Below are positions 14,180-22,394 of a stretch of 23,937 bases of DNA, piece after piece. The stretch's first letter is position 1, and every line of letters begins with the position of its first letter. The notes under the pieces were generated by a model. That model was not told the origin of the DNA and made no database searches. It saw only the letters and a program-made list of their open reading frames with translations. A program made the translations under genes and the position numbers. This DNA is from Verrucomicrobiota bacterium. GTDB lineage: Bacteria > Verrucomicrobiota > Verrucomicrobiia > Chthoniobacterales > Terrimicrobiaceae. The stretch spans positions 1 to 23,937 of the forward strand of contig JAPLTI010000131.1 in NCBI GenBank assembly GCA_026398285.1. Reading direction: 5' to 3'.

Positions 14180-14947
14180 TTACAGTCCCGGGCTGGAGTG
14201 CATGATGCCGCCATCCGCAAAGATGGTGGTCGCGGTGAGGTAGCTGGCACCCTCGCCTGCGAGGAAGGCAACAACGCTTCCGATCTCCTCCGGTTGGGCC
14301 ATGCGGCCGAGCGGGATCGCGTCGTCGAGTTTTTTCAGCAAGGCGGGATCCTTCATTGTTGAGGTGTTGATCGGCGTGGCCACGGCTCCGGGACCGACGG
14401 CTGTGACGAGGATGTTGTGCGGAGCGAGTTCCAAGCCGGCCGTGCGGGTCAGCATGCGCATGCCGCCTTTTGAGAGGCAGTAGGCGGTATTCCCAGGCAT
14501 CGGCCAATCCTCGTGAACGGAGGTGATGTTGATGATGCGGCCTCCGCCGCCTTGGGCGATCATTTGCTTGGCGGCGATCTGGGTTCCGAAGAACGCGCTC
14601 TTTAGATTGATGTCGAGCACGCGCTGGTATTGCTCCTCGGTCGTATCGAGCACGGAGGTGCGGGTCTCCACACCGGCGTTGTTCACCATGATGTCGACGC
14701 GTCCGAAGTTGGAAACGGCTGCGTCGACGAGTTTTTGGAGATCGGCCGTCTTGCTCACATCGGCCTGCACATGGATGGCCTTGTCACCGAGGGCGAGCAC
14801 TTGCTGCTCGAGGGCCGCTGCGGTTTCAGGATGGACGATATAATCGATAACAATGTTCGCGCCCTGCTTGGCGAGTTCGAGAACGATGGAGAGGCCGATG
14901 CCGCTGTTGCCTCCAGTGACGATGGCGGTTTTTCCTTTGAGTGTCAT
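14180..14947 (-). CDS. Short-chain dehydrogenase, glucose 1-dehydrogenase-like
   Basis: 255 aa, classical SDR. Cofactor motif TGGNSGIG at 11-18, NNAG at 89-92, catalytic S143, Y156 and K160 (Y-C-L-S-K), and the C-terminal IFADGGI substrate-loop segment. The stretch ITSVHED, GPGAVATPIN and FADGGI closely follow Bacillus glucose 1-dehydrogenases, so sugar oxidation is the best guess. D35 at the end of the second strand favours NAD over NADP. Divergent from the tRNA gene; it has its own short upstream region that holds a TTGCCGGCAA palindrome (14976-14985). Substrate assignment within this large family is uncertain. Confidence 0.85.
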   Translation of the reverse strand: MTLKGKTAIVTGGNSGIGLSIVLELAKQGANIVIDYIVHPETAAALEQQVLALGDKAIHVQADVSKTADLQKLVDAAVSNFGRVDIMVNNAGVETRTSVLDTTEEQYQRVLDINLKSAFFGTQIAAKQMIAQGGGGRIINITSVHEDWPMPGNTAYCLSKGGMRMLTRTAGLELAPHNILVTAVGPGAVATPINTSTMKDPALLKKLDDAIPLGRMAQPEEIGSVVAFLAGEGASYLTATTIFADGGIMHSSPGL

Positions 14948-15023
14948 AGACGGCGAATGCTCTTCCTCTGAAGGCTTGCCGGCAATAAAAAATTAGGCAT
15001 ATTGCTATTCGCTCGAATCACAC

Positions 15024-15096
15024 GGGGGCATAGCTCAACGGTTAGAGCAGGCGGCTCATAACCGCTTGGTTGTCGGTTCGAATCCGGCTGCCCCCA
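15024..15096 (+). tRNA. tRNA with CAT anticodon, probably tRNA-Ile2 (lysidine type)
   Basis: A complete 73-nt cloverleaf: acceptor GGGGGCA/TGCCCCC with discriminator A, D arm GCTC/GAGC, anticodon stem GGCGG/CCGCT with loop CTCATAA (anticodon CAT), 5-nt variable loop TGGTT and T arm GTCGG/CCGGC with TTCGAAT. CCA is not encoded. The anticodon arm and its flanks (GCAGGCGGCTCATAA followed by CCGCTTGGT) closely follow bacterial tRNA-Ile2, whose C34 is changed to lysidine by TilS, and not elongator or initiator tRNA-Met. A Met identity cannot be excluded from sequence alone. Confidence 0.93.
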
Positions 15097-15110
15097 TTTT
15101 TTGAACACAA

Positions 15111-15163
15111 AAAAACCGGCCGCGTTACGGGAGTTAAACCCCCGACGCGGCCGGTGTGTTTTT
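15111..15163. terminator. Bidirectional rho-independent terminator
   Basis: ACCGGCCGCGT (15115-15125) and ACGCGGCCGGT (15145-15155) form a perfect 11-bp GC-rich stem; inside it CGGG/CCCG (15128-15131, 15141-15144) extends the stem. On the plus strand it is followed by GTGTTTTT and can end the tRNA transcript. On the minus strand it is followed by seven Ts and can end the aldolase transcript, whose stop is 22 nt upstream of the stem. Confidence 0.9.
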
Positions 15164-15176
15164 GAGTCTGGTGCGA

Positions 15177-16247
15177 TCAGGCGATCGTCACATCTTTGCA
15201 GAGGTAAACATCCTGAATGGCGTGGAGGAGCTTGGCTCCCTCGTCCATCGGGCGCTGGAAGGCCTTGCGGCCGGAGATGAGGCCAGTGCCGCCGGCGCGT
15301 TTATTTACGACGGCAGTGTAGATGGCTTCGTTGAAGTCGTTCTTGCCGCTGGCCCCGCCGCTGTTGATCAGACCTGCGCGGCCCATGTAGCAGTTCGCCA
15401 CTTGGTAGCGGCAGAGGTCGATTGGGTTCTCGCTGGTGAGTTCCGTGTAAATGCGCTCGTCGAGTTTGCCGTAGCTGGATCCACCGGTGTTGAGTGCCTT
15501 GAAGCCGCCGTTGTTTTCGGGGAGCTTCTGTTTGATGATATCGGCTTGGATCGTGCAGCCAAGGTGGTTCGCTTGGCCGGTGAGGTCTGCCGAGACGTGA
15601 TAGTCTTTGTCGCCTTTGATGTTGAAGGCCGGGTTGCGGAGATAGCACCAAAGAACGGTTGCCATGCCGAGTTCATGGGCAAGGGCGAAGGCCTCTGCGA
15701 CCTCGACGATTTCGCGGTGGGCGTCATCCGAGCCGAAATAGATCGTGGCCCCGACGGCTGCCGCTCCCATGTCGGACGCTGTCTTCACCTTGCCGAAAAG
15801 AATTTCCTTGAAGGCGTTCGGATAGGTGAGGAGCTCGTTGTGGTTGATTTTAACGAGAAACGGAATCTTGTGCGCGTATTTGCGGGAGACAGCGCCAAGC
15901 ACGCCGAATGTCGAGCAAACCGCATTACAACCGCCTTCGATGGCCAATTTCACGATGTTTTCCGGATCAAAATAAGCGGGGTTTTTTGCGAAGCTGGCTC
16001 CGGCGGAGTGCTCGATGCCTTGGTCCACCGGGAGAATCGAAACATACCCCGTGCCTCCAAGGCGGCCGAAATTGTAGATACGTTGAAGATTGTTGATGAC
16101 ACGCTGATTGCGGTCGGATGATGAGAAAATGCGGTCGACAAAGTCTGGTCCCGGCAGGTGGAGCAAATCTTTGGATACGGTTTTGGAAGTATGCTTGAGG
16201 AGGTAATCGGCTTTGTCGCCGAGTGCGGATACGATGGTGTCGATCAT
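15177..16247 (-). CDS. fbaB: Class I fructose-bisphosphate aldolase, FbaB (DhnA/DeoC-type)
   Basis: 356 aa from the ATG at 16247. Near-collinear with E. coli FbaB (about 350 aa): DKADYLLKH, GTGYVSILPVDQGIEHSAGA, IPFLVKINHNE, GATIYFGS, DYHVSADLTGQANHL, ENPIDLCRYQ, NCYMGRAGLINSGG and the ending QDVYL...VTIA. It cleaves fructose 1,6-bisphosphate into dihydroxyacetone phosphate and glyceraldehyde 3-phosphate through a Schiff base; the lysine in ADIIKQK (K239) is the candidate by family alignment. The reading frame stays open to an ATG at 16343, which would add 32 Lys/Ser-rich residues with no FbaB counterpart; the shorter start is preferred. Alone in its transcription unit and followed by the strong terminator. 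Confidence 0.94.
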   Translation of the reverse strand: MIDTIVSALGDKADYLLKHTSKTVSKDLLHLPGPDFVDRIFSSSDRNQRVINNLQRIYNFGRLGGTGYVSILPVDQGIEHSAGASFAKNPAYFDPENIVKLAIEGGCNAVCSTFGVLGAVSRKYAHKIPFLVKINHNELLTYPNAFKEILFGKVKTASDMGAAAVGATIYFGSDDAHREIVEVAEAFALAHELGMATVLWCYLRNPAFNIKGDKDYHVSADLTGQANHLGCTIQADIIKQKLPENNGGFKALNTGGSSYGKLDERIYTELTSENPIDLCRYQVANCYMGRAGLINSGGASGKNDFNEAIYTAVVNKRAGGTGLISGRKAFQRPMDEGAKLLHAIQDVYLCKDVTIA

Positions 16248-16506
16248 GGTTTTCGTGAGTGAGCCGCTAGGGTTAGAGGAGGGCTTATTTTTTGTCCAGC
16301 GCGGGGAAATTGTTTTTTTCTTTTGAGCAGAGGGGTTTTCCATTGACCCTGCGACTGTATTTTGGGATACGCACTCGCTCGCGGATCGTTCATTTTCCGA
16401 CTTGGCGCAGATTTGCTCTGTGCTGTGAGGGAGGGTATGGTCATGCGGCCGGGTTGTTCAGTGCTCCTGAACGCTTCATCCGGTCTTGCTTTGAAGATAT
16501 GCTGAA

Positions 16507-17025
16507 ATGATTTCCTGGATTTGTTTTGAATGGGAGCTTGCCTCTCTGGAGTTGCCTGTGCCGTCCGTTCCACCCCTCATCCTGCGACCCGCGGAGAAGG
16601 GGGAGGAGGAGACTGCTCTCAAGGTTTTGCTCACGGCCTTCGCGATGGATACGGCATGGGGGGACATCAGCCGCAGGCTCGAAGAGGGCATGGGGCGCTA
16701 TGTTGAAGAAGCCTTCGACAGACCGGATCCCTCCTGCATTGTGGCTCTTCACGGCCAGCGTGTCATCGGGGCCTCGCTCCTTGATGCCAACCCAGACGCA
16801 GGAAATCACCTGCTCAGCGGCCCGATGATTCTCCACGAATACCGGAATCGCGGCGTGGGAAGCGGCTTGCTCGCTGCCTCGCTGATTTTTCTTCGCGACA
16901 AAGGGCTCACCAAAGTGCGCGGCGTCACGCGGGCCAATTCGACGGTCTCCCGTTTTGTGTATCCGAAATTCTCCAGCGTCCAGTCGCCGTATAATCAAGA
17001 TCCGCTCCAATCCTCAGGACGCTGA
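16507..17025 (+). CDS. GNAT-family N-acetyltransferase
   Basis: 172 aa. The acetyl-CoA-binding motif A is clear in GPMILHEYRNRGVGSGLLAASL (about 106-127), with the R-N-R-G-V-G-S-G pyrophosphate loop. An earlier strand pair, SCIVALHGQRVIGASLLDA, precedes it, and GLTKVRGVTRANSTVSRFVYPKF is the C-terminal part where the substrate Tyr/Phe sits. The first 25 residues (before LILRPAEKGEE) have no family counterpart, so a downstream start is possible. Substrate unknown. It stands 33 nt before the ATP-grasp gene on the same strand and may be co-transcribed. Divergent from the aldolase; the shared 259-nt gap shows only weak promoter-like hexamers. Confidence 0.8.
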   Translation: MISWICFEWELASLELPVPSVPPLILRPAEKGEEETALKVLLTAFAMDTAWGDISRRLEEGMGRYVEEAFDRPDPSCIVALHGQRVIGASLLDANPDAGNHLLSGPMILHEYRNRGVGSGLLAASLIFLRDKGLTKVRGVTRANSTVSRFVYPKFSSVQSPYNQDPLQSSGR

Positions 17026-17058
17026 TTTTTTCGCTTCCCTCCAGCGTTTTGATCCACA

Positions 17059-18528
17059 ATGCTCCCGCCCAGGATGAAGGGATTTTTCGGTCACTACGAA
17101 ACAGGGGGATTTTTCGATGAGATGTTTGAGGCGGATGGAACCGTTCGCCCACACTATTCAAAAATTTTGGAGCGTTTCTCGGAAATGGACTCCGCCTCGT
17201 TCGAGTCCAAGCGGGCTCTGGCGGAAAAGACCTACCTCAACCAAGGTATTACCTTTACGGTTTACAGCGGCGATGAGGGCACTGAGCGCATCATGCCGTT
17301 CGATCTTGTGCCGCGCATCATTCCGGCTGACGAGTGGCGCTTGATTGAGCGAGGGCTGGAGCAGCGCTTGCGCGCGCTGAATCTTTTTTTGCACGACATC
17401 TACCACGATCAACGGATCGTGAAGGAGGGAGTGATCCCGCTGGAGATCATTCGCACGGCCAAGCACTACCGCCCCGAGTTGGTCGGGCTCGATGTGCCCC
17501 ACGATATTTACATCCACATTTGCGGGTCGGACCTCATCCGCGGGGCTGATGGCACCTACATGGTCCTTGAGGATAATGGACGCTGCCCGTCCGGCGTTTC
17601 CTATCTTCTTGAAAACCGCCAGGCGATGAAGCGCGTGTTTCCGAAACTTTTCAGCCGACATGCCGTGCGTTCGGTAGACCGCTATCCTCAGGAACTCCTC
17701 GAAGTGCTGCGCTATGTGGCTCCGCAGGGAAATCCTGATCCGACCGTGGTGGTGCTCACGCCGGGTATCTACAACTCCGCCTACTTCGAGCATTCGTTCC
17801 TCGCTCGCTCGATGGGAATCGAAATCGTGGTCAGTCAGGATCTCGTGGTGAAGGACGCCTGCGTTTACATGAAAACCACGAAGGGGTTGAAAAAAGTCGA
17901 TGTCATTTACCGCCGCATCGATGACGATTTTTTGGATCCCACCGTCTTCCGCAAGGATTCCGTGCTCGGCGTTCCTGGAATTGTGAACGCCTATCGCGAA
18001 GGCAATGTGAACCTCTGCAATGCCCTCGGCACCGGCGTCGCCGATGACAAGGTGACCTACTACTATGTGCCGGCGATGATCAAATTCTACCTCGGCGAGG
18101 ATCCGATCCTTCCGAATGTCGAGACCTACCTCTCGGCTGTGGATTCCGACCGGAAATTCATTTTGGAAAACTTGGAGAATCTTGTCGTCAAGGCTGCCAA
18201 CGAGAGTGGTGGCTATGGGATGATGATCGGTCCAAGCGCCACTCGCGAGGAGATCGAAAAATTCCGCGCGGCGATCAGTGCCGATCCCCGTGGATACATC
18301 GCGCAGCCGGTCATCAGCCTCTCTCGCTCACCCTGCTATTTCGATGGAAAATTCGAAGGCCGCCACATCGATTTGCGGCCCTACATTCTCATGGGTAAAA
18401 AAACAACGATTGTGCCCGGCGGGCTCACGCGTGTAGCCATGCGCAAGGGGTCGCTGGTCGTCAACTCCTCGCAGGGCGGGGGCAGCAAAGACACTTGGGT
18501 TCTCGACGAATCGGAGGCCACATGCTGA
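17059..18528 (+). CDS. Circularly permuted ATP-grasp type 2 protein (DUF404/DUF407)
   Basis: 489 aa. Family landmarks in order: FDEMFEADGTVRPHY, the F-T-V-Y segment (about 65), MPFDLVPRIIPADEW, YMVLEDNGRCPSGVSYLLENR, PTVVVLTPGIYNSAYFEHSF, KKVDVIYRRIDDDFLDP, VVKAANESGGYGMMIGPSAT, IAQPVISLSRSPC and HIDLRPYILMG. These include the basic and acidic residues that hold ATP and magnesium in the permuted ATP-grasp fold. Such proteins are predicted to form amide or ester links and almost always neighbour an alpha-E protein, here overlapping by 7 nt. The true substrate is unknown. A second in-frame ATG at 17074 is an alternative start; neither has an ideal ribosome-binding site. Confidence 0.88.
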   Translation: MLPPRMKGFFGHYETGGFFDEMFEADGTVRPHYSKILERFSEMDSASFESKRALAEKTYLNQGITFTVYSGDEGTERIMPFDLVPRIIPADEWRLIERGLEQRLRALNLFLHDIYHDQRIVKEGVIPLEIIRTAKHYRPELVGLDVPHDIYIHICGSDLIRGADGTYMVLEDNGRCPSGVSYLLENRQAMKRVFPKLFSRHAVRSVDRYPQELLEVLRYVAPQGNPDPTVVVLTPGIYNSAYFEHSFLARSMGIEIVVSQDLVVKDACVYMKTTKGLKKVDVIYRRIDDDFLDPTVFRKDSVLGVPGIVNAYREGNVNLCNALGTGVADDKVTYYYVPAMIKFYLGEDPILPNVETYLSAVDSDRKFILENLENLVVKAANESGGYGMMIGPSATREEIEKFRAAISADPRGYIAQPVISLSRSPCYFDGKFEGRHIDLRPYILMGKKTTIVPGGLTRVAMRKGSLVVNSSQGGGSKDTWVLDESEATC

Positions 18529-19481
18529 GTCGCGTTGCCGATTCCTGCTTCTGGCTGAGCCGCTACATCGAGCGGGCCGAGTCGAGCGCGCGCATCCTCG
18601 ATGTGAATATCCAACTCGTGCTCGATTCCGAGGATCAGAGTGCAAATGGCGCCAACGACCTCTGGCGGCCCATACTTTCGACTCTTGCCGAGCAGGAGCT
18701 TTTCGAGAGCCAACATGGGGAATTGAATGGCGACACGGTGATGGAATTCGTGACATTCGAAAAAGCGAACTCCAGTTCGATTTTATCGTCTGTGACGCTC
18801 GCCCGTGAAAATGCCCGCACCGTGCGCGAGCAGATATCCAGCGAGATGTGGGAACAGTTGAATCGCCTTTATCTCCACCTCCAGAGCCCTGCCGCCCGTG
18901 CAGCCTTCCGTGAAAGCCCGATCGGCTTCTACCGCAGCCTTGTCGACCAATTTCACTCCTTCCAAGGCATCACCGACGCGACCATGACGCATGGCGAGGG
19001 TTGGCACTTCCTGCAGGCGGGAAAATACATCGAGCGGGCGGATGCCACATCCCGCGTTCTGGATTTCAAATACCATGTTCTCCTGCCAAGCGAAGAGCGC
19101 GTGGGCGGCAACGTGGACATCACGCAGTGGATGGCTGTGCTCCGCTCCTGCAGCGCGATGGAGGCTTACCTGAAGCTTTTTCACGGGCGCGTTACCAGTT
19201 GGGAGGTCGCTGGTTTTTTAATACTCCACGACAGCTTCCCCCGTTCGATCCGCTTCAGTGTGGATGCGCTTGACCAGGCACTCCACAGCATTTCCGGTAG
19301 CGAGCGTGGGCATTTCAGCAACGAAGCCGAGAGGCTCTCAGGAATGCTGCGTTCGACGCTCGACTACACGACGGTGGACAGCATTTTCCAATCGGGCCTC
19401 CATCAATACCTCGACCAAACGCAGACGCGCATCAGCGAAGTCTCGCGGGCATTGGCCCAAACCTACTGCAGTTGGCTGTGA
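18522..19481 (+). CDS. Alpha-E domain protein (DUF403)
   Basis: 319 aa, an all-helical protein that opens MLSRVADSCFWLSRYIERAE, the hallmark of the alpha-E family, and repeats a related stretch FLQAGKYIERADATSRVLD at about 168-186. The ATG at 18522 overlaps the ATP-grasp stop by 7 nt and is preceded by GGAGG four bases upstream, the best ribosome-binding site in the window; the in-frame ATG at 18495 is less likely. The family is the constant partner of the permuted ATP-grasp protein in a predicted peptide- or amide-forming system whose product is not known. The downstream gene starts at its stop (GTGA overlap). Confidence 0.87.
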   Translation: MLSRVADSCFWLSRYIERAESSARILDVNIQLVLDSEDQSANGANDLWRPILSTLAEQELFESQHGELNGDTVMEFVTFEKANSSSILSSVTLARENARTVREQISSEMWEQLNRLYLHLQSPAARAAFRESPIGFYRSLVDQFHSFQGITDATMTHGEGWHFLQAGKYIERADATSRVLDFKYHVLLPSEERVGGNVDITQWMAVLRSCSAMEAYLKLFHGRVTSWEVAGFLILHDSFPRSIRFSVDALDQALHSISGSERGHFSNEAERLSGMLRSTLDYTTVDSIFQSGLHQYLDQTQTRISEVSRALAQTYCSWL

Positions 19482-20359
19482 CTCAAGAAGAATCCTCTCC
19501 GCGTCCACTCACCCTCACGGTGCTGGACACCTACGCCTTCGAGACCTTGCTCAAGCGGGTCGCACGCTCGTTTCAGCTCTCGTTGCGCATTCTGCCGGCG
19601 CAACTCCGTCCTGCCCTCTCTCTGGCCTACATGCTGGCGCGGGCTTCGGACACCATTGCCGATGCCTCGACTGCGCCGGACTTCCAGCGCCTCGCGCTTC
19701 TGCGCGGGCTACCCGATCTTTTTCCTGAGAAGTCTCCGGATCTTGGTCTCGGCGGAGCCGAGCGTGAGTTGCTTAACCTCATGCCGCGCTTGCTGGAGGC
19801 GCTGCAAACTCTTCCCGAGCGCGATGAGATCATTGCCCAATGGCGTATTATTCTTCAGGGCCAGATTTTCGATGTGGAGCGCTTTGTGGTTCCATCCGCC
19901 GACACCCCTGCCGCGCCTTTGACCCCGGTGGAACTGGAGAAATACACCTATCTTGTTGCCGGCAGCGTGGGCGAATTTTGGACACGGCTGTGCTTCAAGC
20001 ATGTGCCGGATTACTCCACGAAGCCGCTTGAGGAAATGCTGCCGCTCGCCCGCCGTTTCGGTCAGGCATTGCAGTTCGTCAACATCTTGAGGGACCGCCG
20101 CTCGGATGCCGACGCGGGCCGCATTTACATTCCCGACGAGCGTTTCTATGTGGAAATGCAGCATGTCACCGAGTTGCTGCAATCCGCCGCCGAATACACC
20201 GCTGCCATCCAGCCTCGCGCCCTCCGTGCGGCCTGCGCGCTGCCACTCGACCTCGCCAATCAAACCCTCGCCCTTGTCGCGCAACATCCGCTTGGCGTGG
20301 GCGTGAAAGTGCCCCGCTACAAGGTCTGGCTCGCTTTTGTGAAAGCCTTCTGGCGCTGA
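19478..20359 (+). CDS. Squalene/phytoene synthase family protein
   Basis: 293 aa from the GTG at 19478, which overlaps the preceding stop as GTGA; a TTG at 19472 adds two residues. Both Asp-rich motifs of trans-isoprenyl head-to-head synthases are present: D58-x3-D62 in ASDTIADAS and D206-x3-D210 in ILRDRRSDADAGR, followed by IYIPDERF. Helix A with ARSFQLSLRILPAQLR agrees. Members condense two prenyl diphosphates (farnesyl or geranylgeranyl) into squalene, phytoene or related products; HpnC/HpnD-type hopanoid enzymes are also in this family. Which product is made cannot be told. Coupling to the ATP-grasp/alpha-E pair is unusual. Confidence 0.87.
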   Translation: MTQEESSPRPLTLTVLDTYAFETLLKRVARSFQLSLRILPAQLRPALSLAYMLARASDTIADASTAPDFQRLALLRGLPDLFPEKSPDLGLGGAERELLNLMPRLLEALQTLPERDEIIAQWRIILQGQIFDVERFVVPSADTPAAPLTPVELEKYTYLVAGSVGEFWTRLCFKHVPDYSTKPLEEMLPLARRFGQALQFVNILRDRRSDADAGRIYIPDERFYVEMQHVTELLQSAAEYTAAIQPRALRAACALPLDLANQTLALVAQHPLGVGVKVPRYKVWLAFVKAFWR

Positions 20360-20366
20360 GCCCGGG

Positions 20367-21500
20367 CTAAATCTGAGATTCCGGGCGGGTTTGATATCCG
20401 GCCACGAATTGCTCGCGAAATGCTTGGAAGGTGCCCTTCAAAATATGCTCCCGCGCCTGGCGTGTCAGGTTGAGGTAGAAGTGGAGGTTGTGGATCGATA
20501 TCAGCCGAAGGCCGAGGATTTCTTCTGCTTTCACAAGGTGCCGCAGGTAGGCGCGGGTAAAGTTCCGGCAGGCGTGGCATTCGCACCCTGCCTCGATCGG
20601 GCCGGTATCCTCGGCGAATGGCGCGTTCTTAAGATTGATGGTGCCTGTGGCTGTGAAGGCTGTTCCGTTCCGCGCCAAGCGGGTCGGCAACACACAGTCG
20701 AACATATCCACGCCCCGCGCGATCATTTCGATAATCTGCGGCGGTGTGCCGAGCCCCATGGCGTAGCGCGGATGATCCGCCGGCAGGAAGGGGACGGCAT
20801 TCTCAACGGCGCGGAACATCTCGTTCTCCGGCTCGCCGACGCTCACGCCGCCCACGGCGTAGCCATCGAAGCCTATTTCCACAAGGGCTCGTGCGCTTTT
20901 TTCCCTTAGATCGGCATGTGAGGAACCCTGCACGATTCCAAAGACAAGTGGTCGGCCTTCGAGCGGTTGGGCGTCCCACCAATCCCGGCAACGGCGCGCC
21001 CAGCGCAGGGTCAAATCCAGACTCTTCGAGGCATCCTCATGGCTGCACGGGTGCGGAGGGCATTCGTCGAAAAGCATGACGATGTCGGAGCCCAGCTCGC
21101 GTTGGATTTCCATGGAAGTCTCAGGGCCAATGAATGTCGGTGTGCCATCCAAGTGGTTCTGGAAATGGACCCCCTGCTCAGTGATTTTGCGGAGCTTCGC
21201 GAGGGAGAAAACTTGAAACCCGCCGCTGTCCGTGAGGATCGGGCGGTCCCACGACATGAAACGATGCAGACCCCCAAGGCGGGCGATGAGCTTTTCGCCC
21301 GGTCGGACATGGAGGTGGTAGGTATTCCCCAGAATGATCTGCGCGCCCAAGCCACGCAGTTCGTCCGGACTCATTGCCTTCACGGTGGCCTGAGTCCCGA
21401 CCGGCATGAAGATCGGTGTCTGAACAGGGCCTCGGCGCGTATGGACGGTCGCCGCTCGTGCCCCGCCTTGCGAGGCTTCGAGCGTGAAGGAGGCACTCAA
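20367..21500 (-). CDS. tgt: tRNA-guanine transglycosylase (queuine tRNA-ribosyltransferase)
   Basis: 377 aa, the standard bacterial length. Catalytic base D91 in LTDSGGFQVFSL, nucleophile D268 in FDCVLPTRLARNG, substrate loop GIVQGS and GGVSVGE, and the zinc site C306, C308, C311 and H337. It exchanges guanine-34 for preQ1 in tRNAs with GUN anticodons on the way to queuosine. No ATG is available near the N-terminus; TTG at 21500 is the only start that preserves the family's opening strand. It follows yceI by 7 nt in the kinase operon and converges with the squalene-synthase-like gene, 7 nt apart. Confidence 0.95.
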   Translation of the reverse strand: MSASFTLEASQGGARAATVHTRRGPVQTPIFMPVGTQATVKAMSPDELRGLGAQIILGNTYHLHVRPGEKLIARLGGLHRFMSWDRPILTDSGGFQVFSLAKLRKITEQGVHFQNHLDGTPTFIGPETSMEIQRELGSDIVMLFDECPPHPCSHEDASKSLDLTLRWARRCRDWWDAQPLEGRPLVFGIVQGSSHADLREKSARALVEIGFDGYAVGGVSVGEPENEMFRAVENAVPFLPADHPRYAMGLGTPPQIIEMIARGVDMFDCVLPTRLARNGTAFTATGTINLKNAPFAEDTGPIEAGCECHACRNFTRAYLRHLVKAEEILGLRLISIHNLHFYLNLTRQAREHILKGTFQAFREQFVAGYQTRPESQI

Positions 21501-21507
21501 TGGCTTC

Positions 21508-22119
21508 TTACTTCTTTGGTGCCGAACCCGCGAGGGCGAGTGAGATGTCGATCACATCAGAGACTTTGTCGAGGTTCTCACCCTGTTTGATTCCATAATC
21601 ACCACGGTTGATTTGGAAATTTGTGCGAACGACGAGGAGATCGCCCTGCATCTTGCCGCCGGTGCGATCCCCGAGACGACCCGGAAGGTAAGTGACTGTC
21701 ACCGGGACGGTGATTTCCTTCGATACACCCTTCATGGTGAAAACACCCTTCACATTCGCCGTGCCAGAGTTTCCGTCCTTCTTAGAATTCAAGACTTCCT
21801 TGATCTCAAAAGTGATCTCGGGGTGTTTCGCCGTGTCGAGCCAGTCTGCTCCGAGCATGTGTTCCTGCATGAGAGGATTCGGAACAGTGAGGGTTTTTGC
21901 GTCGACGATAATTTTTCCTTCGATGTCTTCCGGTTCGGCTGGATCGGCAGATATCGTGCCGCTGATGCCATTCGTCGTTCCGCTTATGGACTCCAGCGGG
22001 GCGTCGAGTTTGAAGACGATATTGTTGACTCCTTTCGGATCCTTGAAGTCGAAGGCGATCTCATCGGCGAAGGCTTGGGTGGCGAGTAGGGCAGTGAGTG
22101 CGAGGACTTGGATTTTCAT
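21508..22119 (-). CDS. YceI-like secreted lipocalin-fold protein
   Basis: 203 aa with a signal peptide (MKIQVLALTALLATQAFA, cleavage near residue 18). The mature part follows the YceI beta-barrel pattern: SGTISADPAEPEDIEGKIIVDAKTLTV split over strands, the helix-like LMQEHMLGADWLDTAKHPEITFE, GVFTMKGVSKEITVPVTV and NRGDYGI. YceI proteins bind polyprenoid or amphiphilic lipids in the periplasm. It overlaps the small membrane protein upstream by 4 nt (ATGA). Proximity to a polyprenyl-synthase-family gene on the other strand is suggestive only. Confidence 0.9.
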   Translation of the reverse strand: MKIQVLALTALLATQAFADEIAFDFKDPKGVNNIVFKLDAPLESISGTTNGISGTISADPAEPEDIEGKIIVDAKTLTVPNPLMQEHMLGADWLDTAKHPEITFEIKEVLNSKKDGNSGTANVKGVFTMKGVSKEITVPVTVTYLPGRLGDRTGGKMQGDLLVVRTNFQINRGDYGIKQGENLDKVSDVIDISLALAGSAPKK

Positions 22120-22394
22120 GGCTTTTGGATTTTTGGAGTTTTTGGTGAAAACAGGAAGCTGGCGGCGAAAATCCCGAAAGACAAGCCGATTCCGACCGCG
22201 ACGAAGTCCACTCCGGGCACGAATTTTTCCTTCTTCACTTCATAAGGGATACCGGTGATTTCATCCGTTGCAGGGATCGTGACATAGGTCTTCGTCCATC
22301 CCATGTCGGCACCGCTGAACCACCACCAGGAAAGGCAGGTCGAGAGGATGAAAAGGGCGAGAAGGCGGGTGATGGTGCGAAGAGGAGATTTCAT
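22116..22394 (-). CDS. Small two-TM membrane protein, unknown
   Basis: 92 aa, not recognised. A transmembrane segment or signal anchor lies at about 9-27 (includes LALFILSTCLSWWWF), a polar, probably outside, stretch at about 28-62 and a second transmembrane segment at about 63-82; the tail is Lys/Pro-rich. Translation is coupled at both ends: ATGA overlap with the kinase stop (22391-22394) and with yceI (22116-22119). The coupling argues that it is a real gene and part of the kinase-YceI unit. Confidence 0.72.
   Translation of the reverse strand: MKSPLRTITRLLALFILSTCLSWWWFSGADMGWTKTYVTIPATDEITGIPYEVKKEKFVPGVDFVAVGIGLSFGIFAASFLFSPKTPKIQKP

Noticed and set aside
15156..16121. Plus-strand open frame (321 aa) opposite the aldolase
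   Set aside because: Begins inside the terminator hairpin and mirrors fbaB codons; no domain.
16248..16343. 32-residue N-terminal extension of the aldolase
   Set aside because: Open in frame but low-complexity and without a counterpart in FbaB; kept only as an alternative start.
16356..16400. Plus-strand TTGACC/GATACG promoter for the GNAT gene
   Set aside because: The -10 matches only three of six positions and the implied leader would exceed 100 nt; too weak to annotate.
16441..17010. Minus-strand open frame (189 aa) opposite the GNAT gene
   Set aside because: The plus frame carries the GNAT motif A; the minus frame has no recognisable feature.
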